Under the pieces are notes generated by a model that did not search any database, had not been told where the DNA came from, and worked only from the letters and a program-made list of their open reading frames with translations. A program made the position numbers and the translations under genes. Below are positions 7,401 through 14,430 of a DNA stretch of 57,267 bases, piece after piece. The stretch lies in assembly GCA_016215155.1 (NCBI GenBank), contig JACRLQ010000040.1, forward strand, positions 1 through 57,267, read 5' to 3'. Within the stretch, counting starts at the first letter, position 1, and each line of letters starts with the position of its first letter. Source of the DNA: Nitrospirota bacterium. Its GTDB lineage: Bacteria > Nitrospirota > Thermodesulfovibrionia > Thermodesulfovibrionales > UBA6898.

Positions 7401-8998
7401 ACTGTTGCGCCCCTTACACGCTTACCGCTATTGTCAACAACTATGACCTCGGGATCTCTTGCCGGACTGCCTCCGACTGTCACTCGCTGCCTGTCCGTCG
7501 CAGTGATTTTAGCGATTGCACTGGCGGACATAGGGTCATCATTATGGGACATCGCATTGGGATTACTCAGAATACCTCGTAGATCCGTATTGACCCAGTT
7601 TGCAGGAAGGATAACGCTCATCCCTCCAGCTATCATGCCTGATAGCATATACCCTGCCTCCCCGGTTGCAGGGCTTTCCTTGATATACCCGATGCCTGTC
7701 CAGTCTTTGTAGAAAATTAGGGATTGGGGCTCAGGGGTCGGGGATTGGGGAATACGGACGACAAGTCCCTGGTTGACGGCGTTTGTGATGTCCTCTTTGA
7801 TGTTGTCGTCAAGGTCGAGGGTCGGCAGAAGGGTGTCTACGTTTGTTTTGTCGATGGTGGCGATGCTGCATAGCAAAGAGGGCGTATTGCAATTCGCCCC
7901 TACGACCTGAAACAGCTTTGCTGTCGAGATACTCTCCACCTGGAAGTCATCCTCGAATATCCTGTTTTCAAGGACCGACCCTTGCAATGCAGATAATTGC
8001 ATAAAGGTCTTTTGCCTGTTTTCATCTCCCCCTTGGGTTAAGGGGGAGCGGGAGGGGGTTGCACCAACAGCCCTCAAACCCGCATCCACATATACCCCTT
8101 TCCACTCAAATCCGTGCGGGATGTCGAGAAGATACGTCACATCCAACACGCCTCCGATTGTGGTTATAGTCGGGACCGGCCTGGCGAATTGTAAATGGAG
8201 CAGAGCGGCAAGCTCATCTTCCGCCTTGTTCCAATTGTCTATGTATCGGTTCGTTTCCTTAAAGAGTATCGTTTCAGCATCATCTTCTTCGCTGATCGTC
8301 GTCTGCTCAGGATCAAGCGCCTTCTGCGCTACGGTCCCTATTGCCGAAAGATTAGCAGTGATCTGCGTGGAGGTTATTCGTTCAGTTCCATTTGGCGATA
8401 TAAGCTCGATCGTAAGGTTATAATCCGTTCCCATCGGCAGACCGTCTTTGCCGGCAACCACCATTTCGCCGTCAACCTTCAACAAAGGCCTCAATCTTAC
8501 GAGGTAGGCAGGCGTATTATCCAGTCCTCCGTAAGAATCGATAATCTGCTGGTCCTCCACTGTTTCCGGCTCGTAACTTAGGGTGATCTTTCGGTTCGAT
8601 AGGCGCAGGGAATTGAGGCTGATACTGAATAGCTCGCTGTTATTGGCATCCGAAGCAGTGAATTTAACTTTGTGCTTTAAATCATCAGGTATTTCGGTGT
8701 ATTCATGAGTTACGGCGAGCTGATCATACTGCATACTTGAGGGAAGGATATTCATCACCTCGGGTATAAGAGAGCGTGTCAGCCTATAGCTTTCAGCTTG
8801 CTGGCCACTACTAGCTGAGAGCTTTTCTTTAAAATACTCAAGTGGCGTCTCTGTCTGCATTGTGCTGAGGTATTCGTCTCTTATGGCTGAAAGCTGAGCG
8901 CCGTCCGCTGATAGCTCAAGAGGCGTATTGTACGTATAGCCCGTGACTTTTATGCTGGTGTCCAAGCCAAGCCATACGGGATTGCTGTTGTCTATCAT
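4457..8998 (-). CDS. Large secreted protein: transglutaminase remnant, Ig-like domains, C-terminal lipase-like hydrolase (3' part of a broken gene)
   Basis: Residues 1-15 (SNPVWLGLDTS) are the end of a transglutaminase-like core. The same frame is open further upstream to about 9195 and reads IEHVWVESFIPYGNYRG, the His-containing strand. The ATG at 8998 has no ribosome site and is unlikely to be a real start. Residues about 500-720 hold Big_1-like Ig repeats (VDNSGKRVRGATVTFTVVAG; VVDKHGNSISNRKIKF). Residues about 1205-1400 form an alpha/beta hydrolase with the oxyanion-type VVLVHGLWGDASAW and nucleophile elbow AHSMGG near 1286, as in triacylglycerol lipases. The hydrolase end is clearly AT-richer than the Ig part, which hints at a chimera. 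The gene once continued from 9908; see the findings. Confidence 0.7.
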   Translation of the reverse strand: MIDNSNPVWLGLDTSIKVTGYTYNTPLELSADGAQLSAIRDEYLSTMQTETPLEYFKEKLSASSGQQAESYRLTRSLIPEVMNILPSSMQYDQLAVTHEYTEIPDDLKHKVKFTASDANNSELFSISLNSLRLSNRKITLSYEPETVEDQQIIDSYGGLDNTPAYLVRLRPLLKVDGEMVVAGKDGLPMGTDYNLTIELISPNGTERITSTQITANLSAIGTVAQKALDPEQTTISEEDDAETILFKETNRYIDNWNKAEDELAALLHLQFARPVPTITTIGGVLDVTYLLDIPHGFEWKGVYVDAGLRAVGATPSRSPLTQGGDENRQKTFMQLSALQGSVLENRIFEDDFQVESISTAKLFQVVGANCNTPSLLCSIATIDKTNVDTLLPTLDLDDNIKEDITNAVNQGLVVRIPQSPTPEPQSLIFYKDWTGIGYIKESPATGEAGYMLSGMIAGGMSVILPANWVNTDLRGILSNPNAMSHNDDPMSASAIAKITATDRQRVTVGGSPARDPEVIVVDNSGKRVRGATVTFTVVAGGGVFGNGNTTYDTITDINGMASAKLYTGTKTETNPGYMRLDPSDQYVTQIGVNVIAAAVKNSTGTISLSPPFQIFGIPDAPVEIRKSLGDGVLGLANNPMGSFVAKVVDKHGNSISNRKIKFITNNMQSRYAGMTLPLNPRGIEFYDGRSCANPYPLYGDCPSTQTVTVTTEYYGAVSTAFLGDTVGTKYTVEAKDLSANIPPAYFELYTKGFRSSDGYIPPGIYLRQMQILNDKGEPVNASKAGTPLKAPLIAEFILMREDVSLNGPFVGSSGQGNSWVLTTSGKVITEKIPSGTVAFTPVQGGGATGPTTNLGNGKYQTTYTTGPQPMVNAVEAGGQATIRVPKVLYNPMVTWTVVPSFSDDFPGDLSVLKPMAFTEYVESVLACTNGICRLPVADVTLNAGQQAVFYAGQQPVAAGNVQREQYKVFGVDVGLTLSPKYILLNDKGYSYSDAKLEYTILPPEYSASTADIDIMKNGIWEDMLTGGKTQGTDSDTIAAGSVLEVEADYKAQVVLNRGTDAEIIGQPLSIPIGQFRMVDDEDGKTPVIGAVTDGAAKIRLQLTVKNNQNAFDNLAWRIVDPQLTTPQVGTGTLLDGSGAATTVLPVVFNNGVAGAVYQAPDSFVRWTSPKETEDKDAPERYIQPTFDLVSYLLTGKDLLPPIHLKRPPVVLVHGLWGDASAWDVFEPKFNDKGFYENQNKIRRVNYFEEGQVRSIFQHITKLKSKIDGAINEAKENFFAVDKVDIIAHSMGGLLTRAYCDQFSVECQDRIRRFVTIATPHFGSELADLLLVYRDDRNHFPDLDLCRETVGKFIRGGKINIFGPLGKKIEAHPVLPLGGAIDDLATGRLPAFIQSSTIGGHWSDPAYLPLSTSLSAHAIIGLTPPAMMGIDIEIWGLWKLVLSRCGFTRENVFGAEYDTNDRIVRRSSQEGGVLRRCSTEVIDTDHFTVRIAAKTIAEIRILLDEPLNSQLFTK

Positions 8999-9089
8999 GG
9001 TCCCGCGGTAATTGCCATAAGGAATGAAGCTTTCAACCCAGACGTGCTCTATCTGAAAATTGGCAATAGTCCCGGCGGAAATTATAGAC

Positions 9090-9908
9090 TTATGCGGTAT
9101 TCCCGCCTTTTGGAAGAACTCCGCTATTTTTGCAGGGTCGTTTATTCCCGTCAGGTTTTTTACGTGTTGAAGCGAGGGGAATTCTATCCTGTCTGCGCGT
9201 CTCTTCAGCGCCTTTCATGCACCCCCAGTACCATTCGGTCGAGATGGAATTTTTTACATATTCATATATGGATACCGGGTTCCATTTCAATGACTGGGCA
9301 AGGGTAGCCATCTCCTCGGAGATCGGCGCTTCTTCCGTGCTTTTGAGGTCATCGGGACTGACTGTCTTGTTTCCGCCCTTGTAGGCAGGTTTTATCGGAG
9401 GGTCCTGGCTTGGCTCTTTTGAAGGGTGGTTGAGGTTTCGATAGGGAAGACTCCCTAATATGGGGATGTTCTTTTTATGAAGAATTTTTTCGAGACAAGC
9501 GTCTATGGCGTCAAGCTCTTTCTGAGTCGCCTTTCCGTTGGGAGGCAGGCTGTCCAACAGGCTGAGATACTCGTACATCGCCCTGTTGTAACCCTCTTCC
9601 ATAGCCCTGTGCCGGTCAATCGCCAATTGACCAAGGGATTTCACTTCCTCTTCCCTTTGCCTGAACTTCTCATGCAGGGATGAATGGGCCGCCTTTATCT
9701 CGCCTGACTTTGCCTTAAGGCGGGTCACTTCCTGATCAGCAGGTTCTCCTTTTTTCTGTTTCTCCTTGGCCTTCTTCACGACGGAATGGTTGTCTTCAAG
9801 GTTTTTCTGGAATGTCTTTTCAAGGGCGGTATCTGCCGCTTCGGAAATGGCGAATGCACATAGAAGAACGATTGATAATGCAAAGAACCTGACAAACCCC
9901 TTCTTCAT
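9090..9908 (-). CDS. N-terminal part of the broken transglutaminase-lipase gene
   Basis: ATG 9908 follows GGGAGGATTGG and begins MKKGFVRFFALSIVLLCAF, a good signal peptide ending near SEAAD. A long charged coiled coil (about residues 30-125) follows, then a transglutaminase-like start, MATLAQSLKWNPVSIYEYVK and TEWYWGCMKGAEETRRQ. The family sequence then stops and the frame drifts into 30 unrelated residues up to the stop at 9090. The sequence that should follow is found shifted by one frame at about 9195 and continues into the large gene below. The two pieces are halves of one original gene of about 1,800 residues. Confidence 0.7.
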   Translation of the reverse strand: MKKGFVRFFALSIVLLCAFAISEAADTALEKTFQKNLEDNHSVVKKAKEKQKKGEPADQEVTRLKAKSGEIKAAHSSLHEKFRQREEEVKSLGQLAIDRHRAMEEGYNRAMYEYLSLLDSLPPNGKATQKELDAIDACLEKILHKKNIPILGSLPYRNLNHPSKEPSQDPPIKPAYKGGNKTVSPDDLKSTEEAPISEEMATLAQSLKWNPVSIYEYVKNSISTEWYWGCMKGAEETRRQDRIPLASTRKKPDGNKRPCKNSGVLPKGGNTA

Positions 9909-10329
9909 CCAATCCTCCCAACCAACAAATATATGCTGATTCCCACTATCTTTCGGATGACGACCCCCAAAAGACAGGTCGAAAGCTATCATAATGATCC
10001 GGCAAATGTTTATCAAACTCTACTTACAGCTTTAGACTTCTTCATTCCGGCCCCCTTTTCTTTCAGTACGCACAGGGGACAACCCGCTCCCAGCCGCTTC
10101 TATAAGCTATCCTAAGATGCTGGGTCCGTCCGAGATGGCTGATTTAGATATTAGCCACCTCGCGCTTGAAGAGGGTGAGGAAGGGGGCGGACCGCGGCGG
10201 AATCGAACCCACCAAAACTATTTTGGGTGGACTTCATCGAGCGAGAGAGGAAAGATTCTGTTCACGGTATTTAAAGGGGCGGCCCTTACTCACGAATGGC
10301 GTCAAATAAGGGTTTCGCCCCATTTTAGT

Positions 10330-10356
10330 ATGGCGGAGAGGGTGAGATTCGAACTC
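10330..10356 (-). repeat. 27-bp direct repeat at tRNA-Ser 3' end (putative att site, intact side)
   Basis: This is the same sequence as 2108-2134, in the same orientation. It covers the encoded CCA, the acceptor 3' strand and most of the T-arm of the tRNA-Ser gene, plus one flanking base. Confidence 0.6.
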
Positions 10357-10420
10357 ACGGTAGGGTTTCCCCTACAACGATTTTCAAGACCGTCGCTTTC
10401 AACCGCTCAGCCACCTCTCC
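10331..10420 (-). tRNA. tRNA-Ser (anticodon UGA)
   Basis: Read on the minus strand, the 90-base gene starts GGAGAGG, which pairs with CCTCTCC before G-CCA (CCA is encoded). The D-arm TGGCTGAGCGGTTGAAAGC is of serine type. The anticodon stem ACGGT/ATCGT encloses CTTGAAA with anticodon TGA, which reads UCA. A long variable arm with GTAGGG/CCCTAC follows, and the T-arm is GTGAG-TTCGAAT-CTCAC. All stems close. It lies between the putative island and the tol operon and is transcribed away from tolQ. Confidence 0.96.
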
Positions 10421-10429
10421 GGGGTTTTT

Positions 10430-10435
10430 ATTATA
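10430..10435 (-). promoter_or_regulatory. -10 element of tRNA-Ser
   Basis: On the minus strand GCTATAATAAAAACCCC ends just before the tRNA 5' end. TATAAT is a perfect -10 box about ten bases from the mature end. No good -35 box lies at the normal distance. Confidence 0.45.
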
Positions 10436-10524
10436 GCAGAAAATAATTTTGGGTTCGTTTATTATATACTAAAATCCGATATCGTTATATAATTATAAAA
10501 GCTGTAAAAGTAAAAAAAATTAAT

Positions 10525-10553
10525 TTGACATTATAAATACGTACCAATAAAAT
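10525..10553 (+). promoter_or_regulatory. Sigma-70 promoter of the tol operon
   Basis: TTGACA at 10525-10530 and TAAAAT at 10548-10553 are separated by exactly 17 bases. The start of transcription would fall near 10560, about 22 bases before tolQ. The surrounding DNA is AT-rich. Confidence 0.75.
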
Positions 10554-10582
10554 TCAGAGAAATCTAAAGAGGACAACTATTG

Positions 10583-11212
10583 ATGAACAGTTCAATTCTT
10601 CAGCTGATACTTAACGCGGGACTCGTCGTAAAGGGGGTCATGCTGATCCTTCTTTTTTTCTCGATAGTATCGTGGGCCATAATCTTTTTTAAACAGCGGT
10701 ACTTTTCCAGGGCCAATAAAGAATCCGACCAGTTCCTCCGCTCCTACAGGACAAACAGGGACCCGAGGAGCCTTTTCAAGGTCACGAAAAACATGACGCT
10801 GAGCCCTATCGCCAATGTCTTCAAGTCCGTATATACCGAGGAGGCCACGAGGGACAGGGGAGAAGTGAAACGTCTCCTGAGGCGCTATGAGACCCTGGAG
10901 TCCGTGAAACTCGAAAAGTATCTGAATTTCCTGGCGACGACAGGCTCTACCTCTCCTTTTATAGGGCTGTTCGGGACGGTCTGGGGCATCATGAACTCCT
11001 TCCATGGCATCGGGGCGGCCGGGTCAGCGTCGCTCGCTGTCGTTGCCCCGGGAATAGCGGAGGCCCTTATCGCGACGGCGATAGGTCTCGCGGCTGCAAT
11101 ACCTGCCGTCATCGCGTATAACTACTATCTCAGCATGGCCAGGAAGATGATCATCGAGATGGAGGACTTCTCCGAAGACTTACTTGAACTGTTCGGCAGG
11201 GTGGAGAGTTGA
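10583..11212 (+). CDS. tolQ: TolQ, proton-channel subunit of the Tol-Pal system
   Basis: The 209-residue protein belongs to the MotA/TolQ/ExbB family of inner-membrane stator subunits. With TolR it turns proton flow into force that drives TolA and Pal during outer-membrane constriction. Three membrane helices are visible (about residues 15-35, 125-150 and 165-185), with the family motif STSPFIGLFGTVWGIMNSF before helix 2 and a GIAEALIATAIGLAAAIPA channel helix. GAGG at 10569-10572 serves as ribosome site; a TTG one codon earlier is also possible. It is the first gene of a long operon behind a near-consensus promoter and overlaps tolR by four bases. Confidence 0.95.
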   Translation: MNSSILQLILNAGLVVKGVMLILLFFSIVSWAIIFFKQRYFSRANKESDQFLRSYRTNRDPRSLFKVTKNMTLSPIANVFKSVYTEEATRDRGEVKRLLRRYETLESVKLEKYLNFLATTGSTSPFIGLFGTVWGIMNSFHGIGAAGSASLAVVAPGIAEALIATAIGLAAAIPAVIAYNYYLSMARKMIIEMEDFSEDLLELFGRVES

Positions 11213-11610
11213 AGACCGAGCGGCAAAGGACGGTACTTTCCGAGATAAACGTGACGCCCCTGGTGGACGTCATGCTCGTGCTGCTCGTCATCTTCATGGT
11301 CACCGCGCCGCTTTTACAGCAGGGGGTTGACGTCAATCTTCCGAAGGCAAAGGGCAAGGACCTGCCGCCTGAGGAGAGGATCTCGGTAGTAATAAAAAGC
11401 GACCGCTCGGTACACCTGAATGAAACCCGCCTGAGCATCCCGGAACTGCGTAAAAAACTTGAGGCGATAAGCAAACTGAACCCGAATGTATTTCTTAAGG
11501 CCGACAAAGACGTGCCTTACGGACTCGTCGTCGAGGTAATGGGGGAGATAAAGGAGGCGGGCATAGAAAAGCTCGGGATGATCACGGAACCAAAACTTGA
11601 CCTGAAATGA
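11209..11610 (+). CDS. tolR: TolR, ExbD/TolR family stator protein
   Basis: The 133-residue protein starts with TTG at 11209 inside the tolQ stop (TTGA), so translation is probably coupled. It has a short cytoplasmic start (SEINVTPLVDVMLVLLVIFM) in which the Asp of the single membrane helix is the proton-carrying residue of the family. A periplasmic ExbD-type domain of about 95 residues follows (SVVIKSDRSVHLNE, FLKADKDVPYG). It partners TolQ in the inner membrane. Confidence 0.94.
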   Translation: MKTERQRTVLSEINVTPLVDVMLVLLVIFMVTAPLLQQGVDVNLPKAKGKDLPPEERISVVIKSDRSVHLNETRLSIPELRKKLEAISKLNPNVFLKADKDVPYGLVVEVMGEIKEAGIEKLGMITEPKLDLK

Positions 11611-12293
11611 AGGGGCCGAGTCTCCAGAAGACGGCCGCCGTATCCGCTGCCCTTCACGCTACGATCTTTCTGCTTTCTATGATTGCGCTAAGAAACACAC
11701 GTGTTTTCATGATGCCCTCGCCATATACCGTAAATCTTGTCTCATTGCCCGGCGGCGCCCCGGACCACTCCGGCGCGGTGTCTCCGCGGGAGGCAGCCAA
11801 AGCCGCTCCCGAGCCGGTGAAGGTATCGAAAAAAGACAAAGAAAATACGAAGGAGCAGCAGAAGCGCATCGATGACAGCATAGCCGTGCTGAAGTCAAAA
11901 AAAAAGATCGAAAAAATTGTAGAAATAAGGAAGGCGATGGTCTCGATAGGAGGCGTTTCCAATCGACCCAAGTCATCGACGAAATCAGACAAGAAGCCCG
12001 TTGGGGCCGGAACACCCGGAGGGCTGGCAGGAGAGGAGACCTATGCTGACAAGGTTGGACAGGAGATCGAAAAGAGTTGGTCTTATCCTGATAATTTAAA
12101 AAAGAATTTTGAAACCGTGGTAATGATAAATATCTCAAGGGACGGAACAGTCTCGATCAAGGATATAGAAAAAAAGTCAGGGGACAGACTTTTTGACAGA
12201 TCTGTGTTAAAGGCCATAGAATCAGCCTCGCCTGTAAGTCGCCCCCCTTATGACAGCTTCGAATTAGGGCTAAGGTTCGGCCAAAAAAAATGA
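11607..12293 (+). CDS. tolA: TolA/TonB-like energy transducer
   Basis: The 228-residue protein overlaps tolR by ATGA. One membrane helix lies near residues 10-28. A charged, Lys/Glu-rich helical middle follows (about 65-115, with KKDKENTKEQQKRIDDS). The C-terminal 80 residues form a TonB/TolA-type domain (VGQEIEKSWSYPD, VVMINISRDGTVS, FDRSVLKAIESASPV). Position between tolR and tolB makes TolA the likely role: spanning the periplasm from TolQR to Pal/TolB. The middle is shorter than in enterobacterial TolA. Confidence 0.85.
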   Translation: MKGPSLQKTAAVSAALHATIFLLSMIALRNTRVFMMPSPYTVNLVSLPGGAPDHSGAVSPREAAKAAPEPVKVSKKDKENTKEQQKRIDDSIAVLKSKKKIEKIVEIRKAMVSIGGVSNRPKSSTKSDKKPVGAGTPGGLAGEETYADKVGQEIEKSWSYPDNLKKNFETVVMINISRDGTVSIKDIEKKSGDRLFDRSVLKAIESASPVSRPPYDSFELGLRFGQKK

Positions 12294-12323
12294 CGAAAGT
12301 AAACAAAAAGCAAAGTTCAATGA

Positions 12324-12483
12324 CTAGAACCTATCTCAAATTCCCATTGTCTGCAAATCGCGGGCCCATTGTCGTCATTCCCGCGCAGGCGGGAATCCAT
12401 GTTTCTCGGGCCTCTAAGTGGACCCCCGCCTTCGCGGGGGTGACGCTTTTCGGGCAAATTACCCATTTAGAGATAGGTTCTAG
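12324..12483. repeat. 160-bp MITE-like repeat between tolA and tolB
   Basis: The ends CTAGAACCTATCTC(-)AAAT at 12324 and its inverse ending at 12483 form terminal inverted repeats of about 18 bases. The interior carries two GC-rich hairpins, ATTCCCGC/GCGGGAAT (12378-12400) and CCCCCGC/GCGGGGG (12423-12440). A second, modified copy lies at 38262-38420 and a solitary end at 52691-52711. It contains no stop in the tolB frame, so it creates a false N-terminal extension of tolB. Confidence 0.75.
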
Positions 12484-12571
12484 AGAAAAACTTACTTTAA
12501 TCGGAAATTCGAGGTCAATCATTCCGACTTATTCGGAACCGTGCCTGAGGAAGGGGCCCGGACACGCCGTG

Positions 12572-13840
12572 ATGACGGCAGAAAACAATAAATACAGACT
12601 TGCAAGTCTGCTGCTTATCTTCATTTTATTGCTGCCTGCGTTTGCACAGGCAAAAATCTATATCGACATTACATCTCCGTCGTTGAAGAAACTCCCCCTG
12701 GCGATTTATGACCTGCAGGGCGCTCATGGCGCGGAGATATCCGATATCATAAGGCAGGACCTCGATTTTACAGGTCTCTTTATGAACATAGACAAGGCTT
12801 CTTATGTCGAGACCCTGTCCCAGCAATTCAACCCTGCAAACTGGACACCTCTGGGCATCGAGGCCGTCATAAAGGGGACTGTCTCCGGGGACAATATGCT
12901 TACTGCATCCATAATACTTTACGATACCTCCGAGGGGAAGGAGATCATGAACAAGCAGTACCAGGCTGAAAAGAGCCTCTTGAGGCAGCTTTCGCACGGG
13001 ATGTCAAATGACATATATACCGCATTGACGGGGAGACCCGGCATTTTCAGGACAAAGATAGTCTTTGTGGGCGATGACGACGGTGAAAAGGGCATGTACC
13101 TGATGGACTGGGACGGCCACAGGATGAAGAAACTTGGGCTCAAGGGCTCGGTCATGCTCACCCCGCACTGGTCGCCCGACGGCACAAAGATCCTGTACTC
13201 GTCGGACCGCGCTAGACAATGGTCCGTATATTTGTTAGACTTCCTGAAAATGTCTGAAAGGAAGGTGTTTTCCGCGAAAGGGATAAACATGGCCGGAGAT
13301 TTTTTCCCCAACGGGAGTTCTTTCGTTTTTTCATCGTCCAAGGACGGGACCCCTGGAATATACTCCCATAACCTCGAAACGAGCGCGACGAAGAAGATAA
13401 CCTCTTCTCACGGGATTGAGGTGTCTCCGTCCGTCTCCCCGGACGGAAACCAGATAGCATTTGTCTCTGACAGGGGCGGGAGCCCCCAGATTTATGTGAT
13501 GAGGTCGGACGGCAGCGACTTAAGGAGAATAACGTTCGAAGGCTCGTACAACACGTCCCCCGCATGGTCGCCCCTTGGCGACAGGCTTGCCTTTTCAGGC
13601 AGGCGCGCCGGGAAAAACCAGATTTTCATAATGAAACCCGATGGGACTGAACTGGTCCAGCTGACGCAGGCCGGAAATAATGAGGACCCGTCGTTCTCTC
13701 CCGATGGAAGATACCTTACGTTTACGTCCGACAGGGACAGGAACAAGGCGATTTATGTCATGAGGGCAAACGGAGAGGGACAAAGAAGAATAACACCAAA
13801 AGACGTCAGGGCCCTTGGCCCCAGATGGTCACCAAACTGA
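12572..13840 (+). CDS. tolB: TolB, periplasmic beta-propeller of the Tol-Pal system
   Basis: ATG 12572 starts MTAENNKYRLASLLLIFILL, a signal peptide ending near AFAQA. The same frame is open for 94 more codons, but those read through the MITE-like repeat and encode its typical VIPAQAGIH phrase, so the short form of 422 residues is chosen. The TolB N-domain (about residues 28-150) is followed by a propeller of repeats with SPDG and SDR cores (LTPHWSPDGTKILYSSDR, VSPSVSPDGNQIAFVSDR, DPSFSPDGRYLTFTSDR). TolB binds Pal and connects it to TolA. The repeat upstream may affect expression of this and later genes. Confidence 0.93.
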   Translation: MTAENNKYRLASLLLIFILLLPAFAQAKIYIDITSPSLKKLPLAIYDLQGAHGAEISDIIRQDLDFTGLFMNIDKASYVETLSQQFNPANWTPLGIEAVIKGTVSGDNMLTASIILYDTSEGKEIMNKQYQAEKSLLRQLSHGMSNDIYTALTGRPGIFRTKIVFVGDDDGEKGMYLMDWDGHRMKKLGLKGSVMLTPHWSPDGTKILYSSDRARQWSVYLLDFLKMSERKVFSAKGINMAGDFFPNGSSFVFSSSKDGTPGIYSHNLETSATKKITSSHGIEVSPSVSPDGNQIAFVSDRGGSPQIYVMRSDGSDLRRITFEGSYNTSPAWSPLGDRLAFSGRRAGKNQIFIMKPDGTELVQLTQAGNNEDPSFSPDGRYLTFTSDRDRNKAIYVMRANGEGQRRITPKDVRALGPRWSPN

Positions 13841-13860
13841 GAAAAAAAAGGGAGGACTGG

Positions 13861-14430
13861 ATGAAAAAGTACTGGATTTTCTTTCTGCTTATTGCGCTTG
13901 CCGTGTCAGGATGCCAGCAGAAGACAACTGCCAAACCGGACGACACGCAGATGCAGGCGCAGAAGGACGGGGCGCAGACAAAGAAGGATGTTGACAGGAT
14001 AACCGACGGCAGAGACGGCTCCAAGGTCGAATCCGTCGATTCGAAGGACGGCTCTTCTTCAAAATCGGGAGAGGAAAAAGAAGGTATGTTTAAGGACGTG
14101 CTTTTTGACTATGATAAATACGATGTCAAAGAGTCCTTCCAGCCTGTGATCAAATCCATCGCGGCCTGGATGACAAAAAACAGTTCCGCGAGGCTCTCTA
14201 TCGAAGGTCACTGCGATGACCGGGGCACAAATGAATATAACCTTGCGCTCGGTGACAGAAGGGCCAAGTCCGTGAGGGATTCTCTGGTTGCCGTTGGGGT
14301 CTCCTCATCGAGACTGGACATCATAAGCTACGGAGAGGAAAAACCGCTCTGCCGCGAAGAGACCGAGGACTGTTGGGCAAAAAACAGGCGCGCGCATTTC
14401 GTAGTACTGGTCACGAAGGCGGGCAAATAG
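13861..14430 (+). CDS. pal: Pal, peptidoglycan-associated outer-membrane lipoprotein
   Basis: ATG 13861 follows GGGAGGACTGG and begins MKKYWIFFLLIALAVSGC, a lipoprotein signal with the modified Cys at residue 18. A Ser/Lys/Asp-rich linker follows. The C-terminal OmpA-type domain binds peptidoglycan: VLFDYDKYDVKESFQPV, SIEGHCDDRGTNEYN and LALGDRRAKSVRDSL carry the family's diaminopimelate-binding Asp and Arg. It has 189 residues and lies 20 bases after tolB, before cpoB, as in most Tol-Pal operons. Confidence 0.94.
   Translation: MKKYWIFFLLIALAVSGCQQKTTAKPDDTQMQAQKDGAQTKKDVDRITDGRDGSKVESVDSKDGSSSKSGEEKEGMFKDVLFDYDKYDVKESFQPVIKSIAAWMTKNSSARLSIEGHCDDRGTNEYNLALGDRRAKSVRDSLVAVGVSSSRLDIISYGEEKPLCREETEDCWAKNRRAHFVVLVTKAGK

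Noticed and set aside
10185-10250. Possible second tRNA 3' fragment (a TTCGATT loop on the minus strand with CCACC/GGTGG nearby)
   Set aside because: The T-stem pairs poorly and no matching acceptor, D-arm or anticodon arm lies within 100 bases upstream. The only firm structure is a small hairpin, so I do not call a tRNA or an att site.
12290-12571. N-terminal extension of TolB
   Set aside because: The codons run through a MITE-like repeat and encode its typical VIPAQAGIH phrase. The signal peptide starts at 12572.
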